NCBI RefSeq assembly: GCF_013407955.1
Contig: NZ_JACCBU010000001.1
Coordinates: 4,588,001 to 4,652,000 of the forward strand
Reading direction: 5' to 3'
From: Microlunatus parietis
GTDB lineage: Bacteria > Actinomycetota > Actinomycetes > Propionibacteriales > Propionibacteriaceae
DNA: 64,000 bases
Shown: one piece after another, positions 35,046-43,881 of the stretch
How the letters are laid out: every line of letters begins with the position of its first letter
Position numbering within the stretch: position 1 is the first letter of the stretch
Translations under genes and position numbers: made by a program
Notes under the pieces: generated by a model
Databases searched by the model: none
What the model saw: the letters and a program-made list of their open reading frames with translations, nothing else
What the model was told of the DNA's origin: nothing

Positions 35046-35100
35046 GCCGGACACCCCGAACTGAACAGCTGGGCCGAGTCGCGGATGCGGAGGTCGGGGC

Positions 35101-35180
35101 ATGTCGCGATTCCCCTTCGCATCAGACAGTGCAACGTTGTACCGGCCGGTCTCGGTCGATGCCAAGAGAAATCGCGACAT
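35101..35180. repeat. 80-bp element with 11-bp terminal arms
   Basis: ATGTCGCGATT (35101-35111) and AATCGCGACAT (35170-35180) are exact reverse complements around 58 nt that contain two small palindromes, CAACGTTG and ACCGGCCGGT. The size is close to the 79-bp hairpins at 21-22 kb but the arms differ. It lies in the gap before the beta-strand-repeat protein and may be a separate repeat or a regulatory structure. Confidence 0.45.
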
Positions 35181-35279
35181 CACCTGGCAACCTTGGTCTG
35201 CCACGGGGCACCGGCGCCGACCCAACGTTTGCGATGCCGGTCCGTCTTCCTTGGTGACATCGCAACCAGGAGGCAACCG

Positions 35280-36215
35280 ATGACCGCACAACAGACCGAG
35301 ACGCCGGGGCGGGAGATCTCCGGGCCGGTCGCGGACCTGACCGCCTATCGCACCGCCGAGGAGCTCGCGCACATCAGCCAGATCAACGCGGGGTGCATCG
35401 TGGTCCGCGAGTCGCTGGCCGTCGCGGCCGCCGAGATCCCGGCCAATGTCGGCGCCACCATCACCGTGCCGGACGACGTCGCGGTACGGATCCAGGCCGG
35501 CATGGCGACGCTGGGCGGCGACGCGTTCGCCCCGGAGGAAGGGCCGAACACCGCGTTGGTGGTGGTCGGCGGGCTGATCGTCACCGAGCCGGTCCGCCAG
35601 GTGACCTATCGGCAGATCTCCGTGGTCGGGATGATCCTGATCCCGAGGGGCTCCGAGTCGCTCGGCGGGCGCCTGACCCACCTGATCGGCGGCGCCCGGA
35701 CCTACGAGTACGAGGAGGGGACGCAGGTGCGGTCGGTGGCCGGCGATGCGACGCTGTCGGCGGCGATGATCGCCAACGAGGACGGGAACCCGAAGGACGT
35801 CCTGCTCGCCTCGGGCGAAGTGCTGATCGACGAGCCGGTCGAGACGGTCGGTTATCAACAGGTCATCGTCTCCGGCCAACTGATCGCGCCGCGGGAGAGT
35901 CGGGACCGGTTCGGCTCGAAGCTTGAGCTGGCTGGGCAGGGCTTCTGGTATCGCGGTGCGAATCCACGCGTCGTCGGCGGCGACGAGACCTACGACGCCG
36001 ACTTCCTGTCCCTGGTCGACGAACCGTTGAGTCTGATCGTGACGGGCAAGCTCACCTTCGCCGACGACGTGACCAACGAGTTGATCAAGAAGGCCGTGGC
36101 CGACATCGTGCTGATCGGGACGATCACCGTGCCACCGGCCGGGCAGGCCGCGGTCCGGCTGCTGAACCGGGACGGCGGTGGCACCATCGTGATCACCGGG
36201 GACGCACCGGGGTGA
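35280..36215 (+). CDS. Beta-strand-repeat (bactofilin-like) protein
   Basis: A 311-residue soluble protein made of short repeated strands of the form hhxGxhhhxxpV (VVVGGLIVTEPV, LASGEVLIDEPV, VIVSGQLIAP, LIVTGKLTFADDV, IVLIGTITVP), as in bactofilins and other right-handed beta helices that polymerise. A ~40-residue non-repetitive N-terminus precedes them. The ATG follows an AGGAGG by 6 nt. The stop overlaps the start of an ECF sigma factor, so the two are coupled. A direct bactofilin match cannot be claimed. Confidence 0.65.
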   Translation: MTAQQTETPGREISGPVADLTAYRTAEELAHISQINAGCIVVRESLAVAAAEIPANVGATITVPDDVAVRIQAGMATLGGDAFAPEEGPNTALVVVGGLIVTEPVRQVTYRQISVVGMILIPRGSESLGGRLTHLIGGARTYEYEEGTQVRSVAGDATLSAAMIANEDGNPKDVLLASGEVLIDEPVETVGYQQVIVSGQLIAPRESRDRFGSKLELAGQGFWYRGANPRVVGGDETYDADFLSLVDEPLSLIVTGKLTFADDVTNELIKKAVADIVLIGTITVPPAGQAAVRLLNRDGGGTIVITGDAPG

Positions 36216-36766
36216 TCGTTCCGGCCGAGACCCGGCAGGCGTTCGAGCGGCTCTACGATGATCATCGGCAGGGCGTCTGGGCGCTGTTTCTGGGCCGGCA
36301 CGGCGACCGGACGGTGGCCGAGGAGCTGACCCAGGAGACGTTCCTGCGGCTCTGGCGGCGGATCGACGCGGTCGCGCCGCTCGGCCCGGATTCCCAACGG
36401 GGCTGGATCTTCCGGGTCGCCCGCAACCTCAGCATCGATGCCTACCGGACCGCCGCCGCGGCGCGCACGGCGGTCCGCCAGGTGGCCGACGACCTGCGGC
36501 CGAGAGCCGCCGGGGACGAGGCCGCGACCGACGTCGCCGAGGTTGCGATCGACCGGGAACGCCTGGCCGCGGTGGACCGGGCGATCTCGACGCTGCCGGA
36601 GACCCAGCGAGTGGTGCTGAGCATGATCGCCGTCGGCGGTCTGCGCGCGGTCGACGTCGCCGAGGCACTGGAGCTCCCCGCCGGGACCGTCCGCTACCGG
36701 TTGTCGGAGGCTCGACGTACCCTCAGAATGATCTTGGAATCAGAACTGGAGCGTACCCATGGCTGA
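36212..36766 (+). CDS. ECF RNA polymerase sigma factor
   Basis: A 184-residue sigma factor with region 2 (RLYDDHRQGVWALFLGRHGDRTVAEELTQETFLRLW) and region 4 (LPETQRVVLSMIAVGGLRAVDVAEALELPAGTVRYRLSEARRTL). GTG 36212 overlaps the stop of the beta-strand-repeat gene, and the next gene overlaps its end by 8 bp. No classical anti-sigma factor is present; the adjacent 71-residue product is the only candidate and has no membrane segment. Confidence 0.85.
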   Translation: MIVPAETRQAFERLYDDHRQGVWALFLGRHGDRTVAEELTQETFLRLWRRIDAVAPLGPDSQRGWIFRVARNLSIDAYRTAAAARTAVRQVADDLRPRAAGDEAATDVAEVAIDRERLAAVDRAISTLPETQRVVLSMIAVGGLRAVDVAEALELPAGTVRYRLSEARRTLRMILESELERTHG

Positions 36767-36974
36767 GCTTGATCAACTTCTCACGGAGTGGGGCCGCAGT
36801 CGCCGACTGCCGGACCAGGTGAGTGACCGGATCCGTACCGCGATCCTGGCGGAGCCGTCGACCACCCTGCCGGTGCTGTCCGCGGCCTGGTGGCGGACCG
36901 TGCAGCCGCCGACGAACCCGGCCCGGGCCGGACTTCGCGCCGGAAACCGTGTGCTGGCCAAAATCGCGGCCTGA
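36759..36974 (+). CDS. Small protein coupled to the ECF sigma factor
   Basis: A 71-residue charged, soluble product (MAELDQLLTEWGRSRRLP at the start, repeated Arg and Ala, one Trp pair) whose ATG overlaps the end of the sigma gene by 8 bp. The length and helical N-terminus would suit a small anti-sigma or co-regulator, but no motif such as the HxxxCxxC zinc site is present. Its reality rests on coupling and codon bias. Confidence 0.5.
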   Translation: MAELDQLLTEWGRSRRLPDQVSDRIRTAILAEPSTTLPVLSAAWWRTVQPPTNPARAGLRAGNRVLAKIAA

Positions 36975-37039
36975 CGGGGGACGTTTCGGATTGCGAGACG
37001 CCTTCGCCGGTGGCAACGTGGGTGGCGAAGGAGGGCAAC

Positions 37040-37933
37040 ATGTTCGAGGAAGCACAGTTGTACTCCCCGGTCACCACCGGGGAGGACGGTACGGTCACGG
37101 TCCACCTTTCCGCTGACCATCCTGGCCGCAACGATCCCGCATACCGGGAGCGTCGCAACGCGATCGCGGCCCAGGCCTTGACGTGGACGGCCGGCACGAA
37201 TCCGCCGGTCATCGACTACCTGGAGTCGGAGCAGGAGGTCTGGCGTACGGTCCAGCGGGAACTGGCGATCAAGCACGAGAAGTACGCGTGTCGCGCGTTC
37301 CGCGACGCCGCCCATCGGCTGAACCTGCCGAAGGACCGGATCCCGCAGTTGTCCGAGGTCACCGTGGCGCTGCAGCCGCTGACCGGGTTCCGCTACGTTC
37401 CGGCCGCCGGCATCGTCCCGGTGAAGGAGTTCTACGGTGCGCTGGCCGATCGCGAATTCCATTCCACGCAATACATCCGGCACGCTTCCGCGCCGCTGTA
37501 CACCCCGGAGCCGGATCTGATCCACGAGGTGATCGGCCACGCCAATCTGCTGGCCGACCCGCAGTTCGCGGAGATCAACCGACTGGCCGGTGAGGCGGCC
37601 CGGCGGTCCGAGACCGACGCTGGCGTGCAGTTCGTCGCCGACGTCTTCTGGTTCACGATCGAGTTCGGCGTCGTGTACGAGGGCGACGAGCTGCGTGCCT
37701 ACGGTGCCGGGATCCTGTCCAGCTACGGCGAGATCGAGGAGTTCCGCTCCATGACCATCCGGCCGTTGGACTTCCACGCGATGGGCACGATCGACTACGA
37801 CATCACCCACTACCAGGACACCCTGTTCGCCGCGCCCTCGATGGAGGGCCTGGTCCAGGAGGTGTGCGGCTTCTTCGCCGGCTTCGACGACGACACCCCG
37901 GCACGACTGGTGGCGCACGCCGGAACGGCCTGA
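37040..37933 (+). CDS. phhA: Phenylalanine 4-monooxygenase
   Basis: A 297-residue pterin-dependent aromatic amino acid hydroxylase. The iron site HEVIGH (His, His) and the third ligand Glu in DVFWFTIEFGVVYEG are all present, together with the pterin-binding YTPEPDLIHEV region. It lacks the regulatory ACT domain, as is usual for bacteria. GAAGGAGG precedes the ATG by 5 nt. No pterin-recycling gene is nearby. Confidence 0.92.
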   Translation: MFEEAQLYSPVTTGEDGTVTVHLSADHPGRNDPAYRERRNAIAAQALTWTAGTNPPVIDYLESEQEVWRTVQRELAIKHEKYACRAFRDAAHRLNLPKDRIPQLSEVTVALQPLTGFRYVPAAGIVPVKEFYGALADREFHSTQYIRHASAPLYTPEPDLIHEVIGHANLLADPQFAEINRLAGEAARRSETDAGVQFVADVFWFTIEFGVVYEGDELRAYGAGILSSYGEIEEFRSMTIRPLDFHAMGTIDYDITHYQDTLFAAPSMEGLVQEVCGFFAGFDDDTPARLVAHAGTA

Positions 37934-38149
37934 CTGGACCGGGGACCCATGGGTGGGTGAGGCGGTGACGATTACGCGCAACCCGATCACCGCCCCCGGA
38001 CTCCTGCCCAACTCGACGATCACCGAGTACCCGACCATTCCCCGTACCACCGCGTACCCGACCACACTTCATCGAATCGACTGTGAGGTTAGGGACCTGA
38101 AATCTCGCGATCCAGGTCGTTAAGTCCACACTCGACGCGCTCGGGCTGG

Positions 38150-38178
38150 TTGGGTCCTTTACGTTGTACATGTACGGT
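38150..38178 (+). promoter_or_regulatory. Promoter of the PPOX/TetR pair with operator in the spacer
   Basis: TTGGGT (-35, 38150-38155), 17 nt, TACGGT (-10, 38173-38178), then 7 nt to the ATG at 38186. The palindrome GTACATGTAC (38166-38175) lies between the boxes and overlaps the -10, a position from which a TetR dimer could repress. The TetR gene follows at 38714. Confidence 0.55.
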
Positions 38179-38185
38179 GTAGAGC

Positions 38186-38704
38186 ATGATCGCGAAGACA
38201 CCGACGGCCGACCGGGCCGGAATCGATGCCGGGTACCAGGGGCGGGACGGCGTGAGCAGCACGGCTCCCGCCGTCCCTGCCTGGGACGACGTTGCGGCGC
38301 GGCTCGCCGCGGCCAAGAACTACTGGGTGGTGACGGCGGCTGCCGACGGCCGGCCGTGCCCGCGGCCGCTGTGGGGACTCTGGGTCGACGGCGCACTGGT
38401 GTTCACGGTGCTGCGATCGACCCGTACGGCACGGAATCTCGCCGAGAATCCCTTTGCCACGGTGCATCTGGAGAGTGCCGAGCAGGTGTTGATCATGGAG
38501 GGCTCGGTCGTGGAGCTGTCGGCCGAGTCGGTCGGCGACTTCTTCGGTGCCTGGCTGGCGAAGTACGCCGCCGAGGGTGCGGTGGCGAGCGAAGGGGTCG
38601 AGCTGGACCGGATGATCTATCGACTGACACCGCGCCTGGCCCACACCTGGACCCTGAACCACTTCCCCTCCGACGCGGTCCGCTGGAACTTCGGCGAGTC
38701 GTAG
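38186..38704 (+). CDS. Pyridoxamine-5-phosphate-oxidase-like (PPOX) protein
   Basis: A 172-residue flavin- or F420-binding split-barrel protein: a disordered ~40-residue N-terminus, then WVVTAAADGRPCPRPLWGLWVDGALVFTV and STRTARNLAENPFATVHLE, the standard FMN/F420 site. Members reduce or oxidise small molecules or serve as flavin sinks. The stop codon TAG (38702-38704) is also the first bases of the TAGGCT box of the next gene. A TetR-type control of this pair is likely. Confidence 0.78.
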   Translation: MIAKTPTADRAGIDAGYQGRDGVSSTAPAVPAWDDVAARLAAAKNYWVVTAAADGRPCPRPLWGLWVDGALVFTVLRSTRTARNLAENPFATVHLESAEQVLIMEGSVVELSAESVGDFFGAWLAKYAAEGAVASEGVELDRMIYRLTPRLAHTWTLNHFPSDAVRWNFGES

Positions 38705-38713
38705 GCTGTCGGC

Positions 38714-39382
38714 GTGCCGACCACCCCACCGCAGTCGCGGCTGACCCCAGCCCTGATCGTCGATCACGCGTTGCGGCTGGCCGACGCCGAGGGTGCTCGC
38801 GCGGTCGGGATGCGGCGACTGGCCCGCGAGCTGGACGTCACCCCGATGGCGCTCTACTGGCACTTCAAGACCAAGGAGGACCTGCTCGACGCCGTCGCCG
38901 ACCGGATCTTCGCCGACGTCGATCGTGATCTTGGCCGCGGCGGCTGGCGGACCAGGTTCGAGCGGCTGCTCCGGGCCGTCCTGGCGGTCGTCCGTGATCA
39001 TCCGGCGGCGGCCGAGCTGCTGGCCGGGTCGAGTGGGTTCGGTGATCATCAACTGGCGGTGCAGGAGTGCGCCCTCGAGGTGCTCCGGCAGGCCGGGCTG
39101 ACCCCGGAGCAGGCGGCGAACGTGTCCGGCCATGCGCTGACGGCGATCCTCGGCATGGTCCGCTCCGAGCCCGGCCGGACCCGCGCCGGCGTCGCCTCGG
39201 CCGAGGAGCAGCGGCGGGTGCAGGCCAGGCTCGCCGCGCTGCCGCCGGACCGATTCCCGCGGATCGTCGAGGCCGCCGGGCCGCTCAGCCGCTGCGACGA
39301 CCCGGAGGCCTACGACGAGTTCGGGCTGTCCCTGCTGCTGGCCGGCGTCGAACGGCTGGCCGCCCCGCCGCGCCGGCGCTAG
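38714..39382 (+). CDS. TetR-family regulator
   Basis: A 222-residue regulator with helix-turn-helix RRLARELDVTPMALYWHFKTKEDLLDAV (about 34-61) and a C-terminal domain of the TetR_C_1 type. The GTG 38714 is 6 nt after TAGGCT with no ribosome binding site, identical to the asd start. The palindrome upstream of the PPOX gene is its likely operator. The 3' end converges with the imine-reductase-like gene, overlapping by 4 nt. Confidence 0.82.
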   Translation: MPTTPPQSRLTPALIVDHALRLADAEGARAVGMRRLARELDVTPMALYWHFKTKEDLLDAVADRIFADVDRDLGRGGWRTRFERLLRAVLAVVRDHPAAAELLAGSSGFGDHQLAVQECALEVLRQAGLTPEQAANVSGHALTAILGMVRSEPGRTRAGVASAEEQRRVQARLAALPPDRFPRIVEAAGPLSRCDDPEAYDEFGLSLLLAGVERLAAPPRRR

Positions 39383-40254
39383 GCCGGGTTTGCGAACTGC
39401 TCGACCAGTACGGCGTACCCCTGCTGGCCCTTGCCGTCCGCCGCGCCACGGTCGGCGACCGACTTCACGTAGCGGGGCAGGTCCAGGTTGAGCCCGAGGG
39501 TCTCGCTCTCGGTGAGCAGGTGGTTCATCGCGGCCAGGTGGATGTCCAGGGTCCCGTCCAAGGCCGGATACTCGCCGTCGTCGATCTGCTTCGCGTACCC
39601 GGGCAGCCAGTCGGCCACCGCGCGCAGGGTGGCCGCGGCCAGCGGCGCGAAGGTCGCCGCGTCGACCCCGGCCGCGCCGATCAGCGCGGCGCCGTGCAGG
39701 TAGCCGTTCAGGGCTCCCCACATCAGGCCAAGGCCGGCCATCTCGAGCAGGGCGGCCTGCCGGTGATCATCGCCGACGTGGATCGCGGTGCCGAGCCGAC
39801 CCAGCGTCTCCGCGTGTCGGTCGAAGGCCGCCCGCGGCCCGCTGTAGATGATCGTCGTGTCGGCGGTGCCGATCATCTCCGGCGACGCCAGGATCGCGCC
39901 GTCCAGGAATTCCACCCCGTGCCGCTCGGCCCAGCCGACGAACTCGGTCGCGGCCGAGGACGGCCCCGAGGTCAGGTTGATCACCACCGTGCCGTCGAGC
40001 GTACCGTCCTGTTGATCAAGGATCTCCCGTACGGCAGCTGGATCGGTGACGCAGATGATCACCAGCGGGCTCGCATGGGCGGCGGCCGTGGCCGAGCCGG
40101 CGAGTGTTGCACCGGCCTCGACGAGCCGGTCGGCCTTGCTCGCCGTGCGGTTCCAGACGGTGGTGGGATGGCCGGCGGCGAGCAGAGTCTCGGCCAGGGC
40201 GTGGCCCATCAGACCGAGGCCGAGGACGGACACAGATGTCGTGGTGTTGATCAT
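39379..40254 (-). CDS. Imine-reductase-like NAD(P)-binding protein
   Basis: A 291-residue protein of the beta-hydroxyacid dehydrogenase/imine reductase fold. The NADP site is GLGLMGHAL with WNRTASKAD after the second strand (Arg for the phosphate); the C-terminal helical domain is that of dimeric imine reductases, with ASPEMIGTADTTI. The residue used as proton donor in imine reductases (Asp or Tyr) is not clear. It diverges from a MerR gene with a dyad between them. Confidence 0.8.
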   Translation of the reverse strand: MINTTTSVSVLGLGLMGHALAETLLAAGHPTTVWNRTASKADRLVEAGATLAGSATAAAHASPLVIICVTDPAAVREILDQQDGTLDGTVVINLTSGPSSAATEFVGWAERHGVEFLDGAILASPEMIGTADTTIIYSGPRAAFDRHAETLGRLGTAIHVGDDHRQAALLEMAGLGLMWGALNGYLHGAALIGAAGVDAATFAPLAAATLRAVADWLPGYAKQIDDGEYPALDGTLDIHLAAMNHLLTESETLGLNLDLPRYVKSVADRGAADGKGQQGYAVLVEQFANPA

Positions 40255-40267
40255 GACCGTATCCTCA

Positions 40268-40289
40268 ACCTTCAGAACGGTATGAAGGT
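40268..40289. promoter_or_regulatory. MerR-type dyad in divergent promoter
   Basis: ACCTTCA (40268-40274), 8 nt, TGAAGGT (40283-40289) are exact complements. On the minus strand TTGACC stands over one arm as a -35 for the reductase gene, with the dyad in the long spacer, as MerR activators require. It is 12 bp before the merR start and 14 bp from the reductase start. Confidence 0.65.
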
Positions 40290-40301
40290 CAAGGAGGGAC
40301 G

Positions 40302-40661
40302 ATGCGGATCGGTGAACTGAGCCGGCGGACCGGGGTGCGGACGCACCAGTTGCGGTACTACGAGGCCCAGGGGCTGCTCGAACCGGTGCGCGGCGGCAAC
40401 GGTTATCGCGAGTACGACGAGGACGCCGTCACGACCGTCCGTCAGGTCCGGCAGTTGCTGGCCGCCGGCCTGTCCACCGAGGAGATCGCCTTCCTGCTCC
40501 CGTGCGCGACCGGCACCGGCCCCGACCTGGAGCCGTGCCCGGAGCTGATCGACCTGCTGCAGGAACGGCTGCAGGGCCTGGACGACCGGATCCACGCCCT
40601 CCGGTCGTCCCGCCGCGCCCTGCTCCGCTACCTCGAGGTCACCAAGCAGAAGGTCGCCTGA
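40302..40661 (+). CDS. MerR-family regulator
   Basis: A 119-residue activator: winged helix IGELSRRTGVRTHQLRYYEAQGLL at the N-terminus, a coiled-coil dimer helix near the end, and the central pair CATGTGPDLEPCPEL with two Cys, which could be a redox or metal sensor (SoxR- or CueR-like spacing is not matched). It probably controls the divergent imine-reductase-like gene through the dyad at 40268-40289. Confidence 0.82.
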   Translation: MRIGELSRRTGVRTHQLRYYEAQGLLEPVRGGNGYREYDEDAVTTVRQVRQLLAAGLSTEEIAFLLPCATGTGPDLEPCPELIDLLQERLQGLDDRIHALRSSRRALLRYLEVTKQKVA

Positions 40662-40675
40662 CTTCACCAGGTTTC

Positions 40676-40736
40676 CTGTCGCTTTACCAGGGAAGCTTCT
40701 CTGGTATAGCGACAGTTTTTCACGTTACGTGAAAAA
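40676..40736. terminator. Two overlapping hairpins between convergent genes
   Basis: A strong hairpin (arms 40676-40690 and 40701-40715, 14 of 15 paired) is followed by TTTTT, then a second perfect hairpin TTTTTCACG (40716-40724) / CGTGAAAAA (40728-40736). The first ends merR with a normal U-tract. On the other strand the second ends lacZ, so the pair is a bidirectional intrinsic terminator. Confidence 0.8.
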
Positions 40737-40759
40737 CCGACCGGCTCCGGAAGCCCTGG

Positions 40760-43756
40760 TCAGGGGGTCGGGAAGGTGAGCGTGAAGGTGTGGGCGCCGG
40801 GCCAGAGCGCGTGCCGGGGCAGGACGTCGATGCCGCAGGAGCGCGAGCCGAGGCCGTGCACCGCATGGTCGACGTACAGGTAGATCGCGTCGTTGCTCGG
40901 CAGTTGGTACGGGTGTTCGGCGCGATCCAGGTCCTGCGGCGTGTGCCGGGTCAGCGTGAACCCGGGCCGGTGCCCGGCCTGGTCCGGCAGGGTCGCGACG
41001 CGCAGCCGGACCGCCTCGCCGGTGCCGATCGCCAGGTCGCGCAGCTCGGCGCGGTGCCCGGTCTCCTGCGGTCGCGAGTAGACCACGTTGAGCTCGTCCA
41101 CCGAGCCGCCGAACCGGCCGACCCGCGCCGCGACCGCGCTGTCCGGGTAGGACTCCAGCGGCCCGGTGCCGAACCAGTCCGCGTACTCGCAGTCGGCCGG
41201 CAGATCGAATCGGACGCCGACCCGGGGCCAGGTGCAGTCCCAGCCCTGCGACGGGGTGAGTTCGACCCGCAGCGACAGCTCGCCGTCGGTCACTGTCCAG
41301 AGCTGGTCGACGTCGACGAACAGGCCGCTGTTGGCGGCGCTGACCCGGACCCGGGTGGTCAGCCCGGTGTCGCTCGCGGTCACCGCCAGGACCCGGTGGA
41401 CCAGCCGGTCGAGGCCGCGCCGGCGCCACCGTTCGGCCGACGACGGGCCCTTGACGCCCTCGCCGCGGGTCTCCTCCGGGGCGCCGAGTTCGTACGAGCC
41501 GCGGCTGCTGCTCCGGTCGTTGTCGGTCGGCCCGCGGAAGAGCTCAAGCCGCGGACCGGCGACGGGCACCCCGTGCAACGAGGTCAAGGTTCCGGACGTC
41601 GCGTCGAAAACCGCCGGACCCAGCTCGACCGTGTCCGTCGCCGGTACGCTCTCGGCCGCCCGCACCGGGATCGGCTTCGGGGCGACCCGTGCGGACACCG
41701 GCCACTGCCCGCGCGCGACGACATGCCCGGCCTCGGCCCACGGGGTCGGCTCGGCCAGTTCGGCGAGCACGGTCAACCAGGCCTCACCGCTCACGTCCGC
41801 GGTGATCAACTTCTCCGGCAGCTCGACGGCCACCTCGCCGCCCGGCGCCAGGTCGGGCACGGCCAACTCCGTGTCGACGGCCGGCTCGCCGTCGATCTCG
41901 AGCAGTCCGCGCAGCCGCAGCCCGGCCAGGTCGGCCGAGTGATAGCGGCTCTTGATGATCAAGGTCGAGCCGTCGCGCCGGAAGAGCAGCGGCTGGCTGA
42001 CGGCGGCGACCTCGGCCAGGCCGGGGCTCGGTTGATCATTGGGCAGCACCAGGCCGTCCATCACGAAGTTGCCGTCGTGCACGACCTCGCCAAAGTCGCC
42101 GCCGTAGCCGTAGTAGGGCGTGCCGTCCGAGGCCTTGGTCAGCAGACCATGATCACGCCACTCCCAGACGAACCCGCCGTGGTAGCGCGGCGAAACGTCC
42201 AGGAACGCTTCGTAGTCGGCGATCGCGCCGGGCCCGTTGCCCATCGCGTGGACGTACTCGCAGAGCAGGTACGGCAGCCGGCGGACCCGCTGCGCCTCGG
42301 CCGGACCGCAGCCCATGATCTCTCCGCTGTCGGACAGGATCGACGCCATCTCGACCAGGCTCGGGTACATCCGCGAGTAGACATCGGTGTAGCTGCCCGT
42401 GTAGTCGCCCTCGTAGTGCACCGGGCGTTCCGGGTCGCGGGACCGGATCCACTGCGCCATCGCGGCCAGGTTGGCGCCGGAACCGGACTCGTTGCCGAGC
42501 GACCAGATGATCACCGACGGCCGGTTCTTGTCCCGTTCGACGGTCCGCACCACCCGGTCCAGGTAGGCCTCCCGCCAGGCCGGGTCATCGCTCGGATTCC
42601 CTTGCCAGCCTAGGGTCCCGAAGCCGTGCGTCTCCAGGTCGCACTCGTCGATCACCCAGAAACCGAGCTCGTCGGCCAGCTCCAGCACCCGCGGATGCGG
42701 CGGGTAGTGGCTGGTCCGGATCGCGTTCACGTTGTGCCGCTTCATGGTGATCAGGTCGGCCCGGGCATGATCTTCGTCGAACACCCGGCCGCGCTCCGGA
42801 TGGGTCTCGTGCCGGTTCACGCCGTGGAAGATCACCTGGTGGCCGTTCACCAGCAGGCGTTCGCCCTCGATCCGTACCGTGCGGAAGCCGAGCTGCACCT
42901 CCACCTGCTCACCGGTCGAGCGCACGGTCGCCGAGTAGCGGCGGGGACGCTCGGCACTCCACGGCTCGACCTGCGGCAGCCGGATCGGCTCCAGATCCTC
43001 GATGGAGCGGTAGATGTGGCCGATGCCGAGCTCGGGAATCTCAATCGTGACAGGGAACGCGGTGGGGTGGGCGACCAGCTCCGGGGTCACGGTGCCGGAT
43101 CCGGTTTCATGATCATAAGCGGTCCGCAGCCAGACATCCTCGAGGCCACCACGGGGCCGCCCGAGCAGCGTCACGTCCCGGAAGATGCCGGGCAGCCACC
43201 ACTGATCCTGATCTTCCAGGTACGACATCGAGGACCACTGGTGCACCCGGACCATGATCACGTTCTCACCCGGCCGGACCAGACCGGTGACGTCGAACTC
43301 GGTGGCCAGCCGGCTGCCCTTGCCGACGCCGACCTCGGTCCCGTTCAGCCAGACCTTGAAGATCGACTCGACGCCGTCGAAGCGGAGCACGATCGTTTCG
43401 ACGTCCCAGTCCGGCAGCGTGAAGGTGCGTCGATGATCACCGGTCGGGTTTTCGTCCGGGACGTGCGGCGGGTCGATCGGGAACGGGTACTGGACGTTGG
43501 TGTACGCCGGCTGCCCGTACTTCCCGTCGCCGTGCAGCACCCAGTGCGACGGCACCGGCAGGGTGTCCCAGTCCCGGTCGTCGAAGTCCGGCGCCGCGGC
43601 CGCTTCGTCGACGCGCGCGGTCGGCGAGAGCCGGAACTTCCAGTCGCCGTTCAGGCTGAGCCGCGGGGCGTCGGAGTGCAGCCACGAGCGCGGGGCCCGG
43701 CGCGGTCCGGAGCCGGGCTGGTAGTCGGTGACGTACGAGGGAACGGGGATGACCAT
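40760..43756 (-). CDS. lacZ: Beta-galactosidase (GH2, LacZ type)
   Basis: A 998-residue GH2 enzyme with jelly-roll (~40-210), immunoglobulin-like, TIM-barrel and large C-terminal domains, the length of E. coli LacZ. The acid/base Glu is in IIWSLGNESGSG, the nucleophile Glu in LCEYVHAMGNGPG, and WEWRDHGL closes the barrel. No signal peptide: intracellular. A LacI-family-like operator is 19 bp upstream. No lactose transporter is adjacent. Confidence 0.93.
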   Translation of the reverse strand: MVIPVPSYVTDYQPGSGPRRAPRSWLHSDAPRLSLNGDWKFRLSPTARVDEAAAAPDFDDRDWDTLPVPSHWVLHGDGKYGQPAYTNVQYPFPIDPPHVPDENPTGDHRRTFTLPDWDVETIVLRFDGVESIFKVWLNGTEVGVGKGSRLATEFDVTGLVRPGENVIMVRVHQWSSMSYLEDQDQWWLPGIFRDVTLLGRPRGGLEDVWLRTAYDHETGSGTVTPELVAHPTAFPVTIEIPELGIGHIYRSIEDLEPIRLPQVEPWSAERPRRYSATVRSTGEQVEVQLGFRTVRIEGERLLVNGHQVIFHGVNRHETHPERGRVFDEDHARADLITMKRHNVNAIRTSHYPPHPRVLELADELGFWVIDECDLETHGFGTLGWQGNPSDDPAWREAYLDRVVRTVERDKNRPSVIIWSLGNESGSGANLAAMAQWIRSRDPERPVHYEGDYTGSYTDVYSRMYPSLVEMASILSDSGEIMGCGPAEAQRVRRLPYLLCEYVHAMGNGPGAIADYEAFLDVSPRYHGGFVWEWRDHGLLTKASDGTPYYGYGGDFGEVVHDGNFVMDGLVLPNDQPSPGLAEVAAVSQPLLFRRDGSTLIIKSRYHSADLAGLRLRGLLEIDGEPAVDTELAVPDLAPGGEVAVELPEKLITADVSGEAWLTVLAELAEPTPWAEAGHVVARGQWPVSARVAPKPIPVRAAESVPATDTVELGPAVFDATSGTLTSLHGVPVAGPRLELFRGPTDNDRSSSRGSYELGAPEETRGEGVKGPSSAERWRRRGLDRLVHRVLAVTASDTGLTTRVRVSAANSGLFVDVDQLWTVTDGELSLRVELTPSQGWDCTWPRVGVRFDLPADCEYADWFGTGPLESYPDSAVAARVGRFGGSVDELNVVYSRPQETGHRAELRDLAIGTGEAVRLRVATLPDQAGHRPGFTLTRHTPQDLDRAEHPYQLPSNDAIYLYVDHAVHGLGSRSCGIDVLPRHALWPGAHTFTLTFPTP

Positions 43757-43774
43757 GGCTCGACGCTGACCTTT

Positions 43775-43788
43775 CGTGAACGCTCACA
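43775..43788. promoter_or_regulatory. LacI-type operator of lacZ
   Basis: CGTGAACGCTCACA (plus strand), read TGTGAGCGTTCACG on the minus strand, is a near-palindrome with the central CG and GTGA/TCAC arms typical of LacI-family sites, with one pair mismatched. It is 19 bp upstream of the lacZ ATG, where a repressor would block transcription. The regulator is not in the window. Confidence 0.55.
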
Positions 43789-43881
43789 TTCGTGCGGCAC
43801 CATCATGACAGGTCGCCCTGTGCCGGTTCGAACGCCGGTGTGGCTGGGTACCGGACCCGCGAGCGGAAGGGGCACTCGAGG

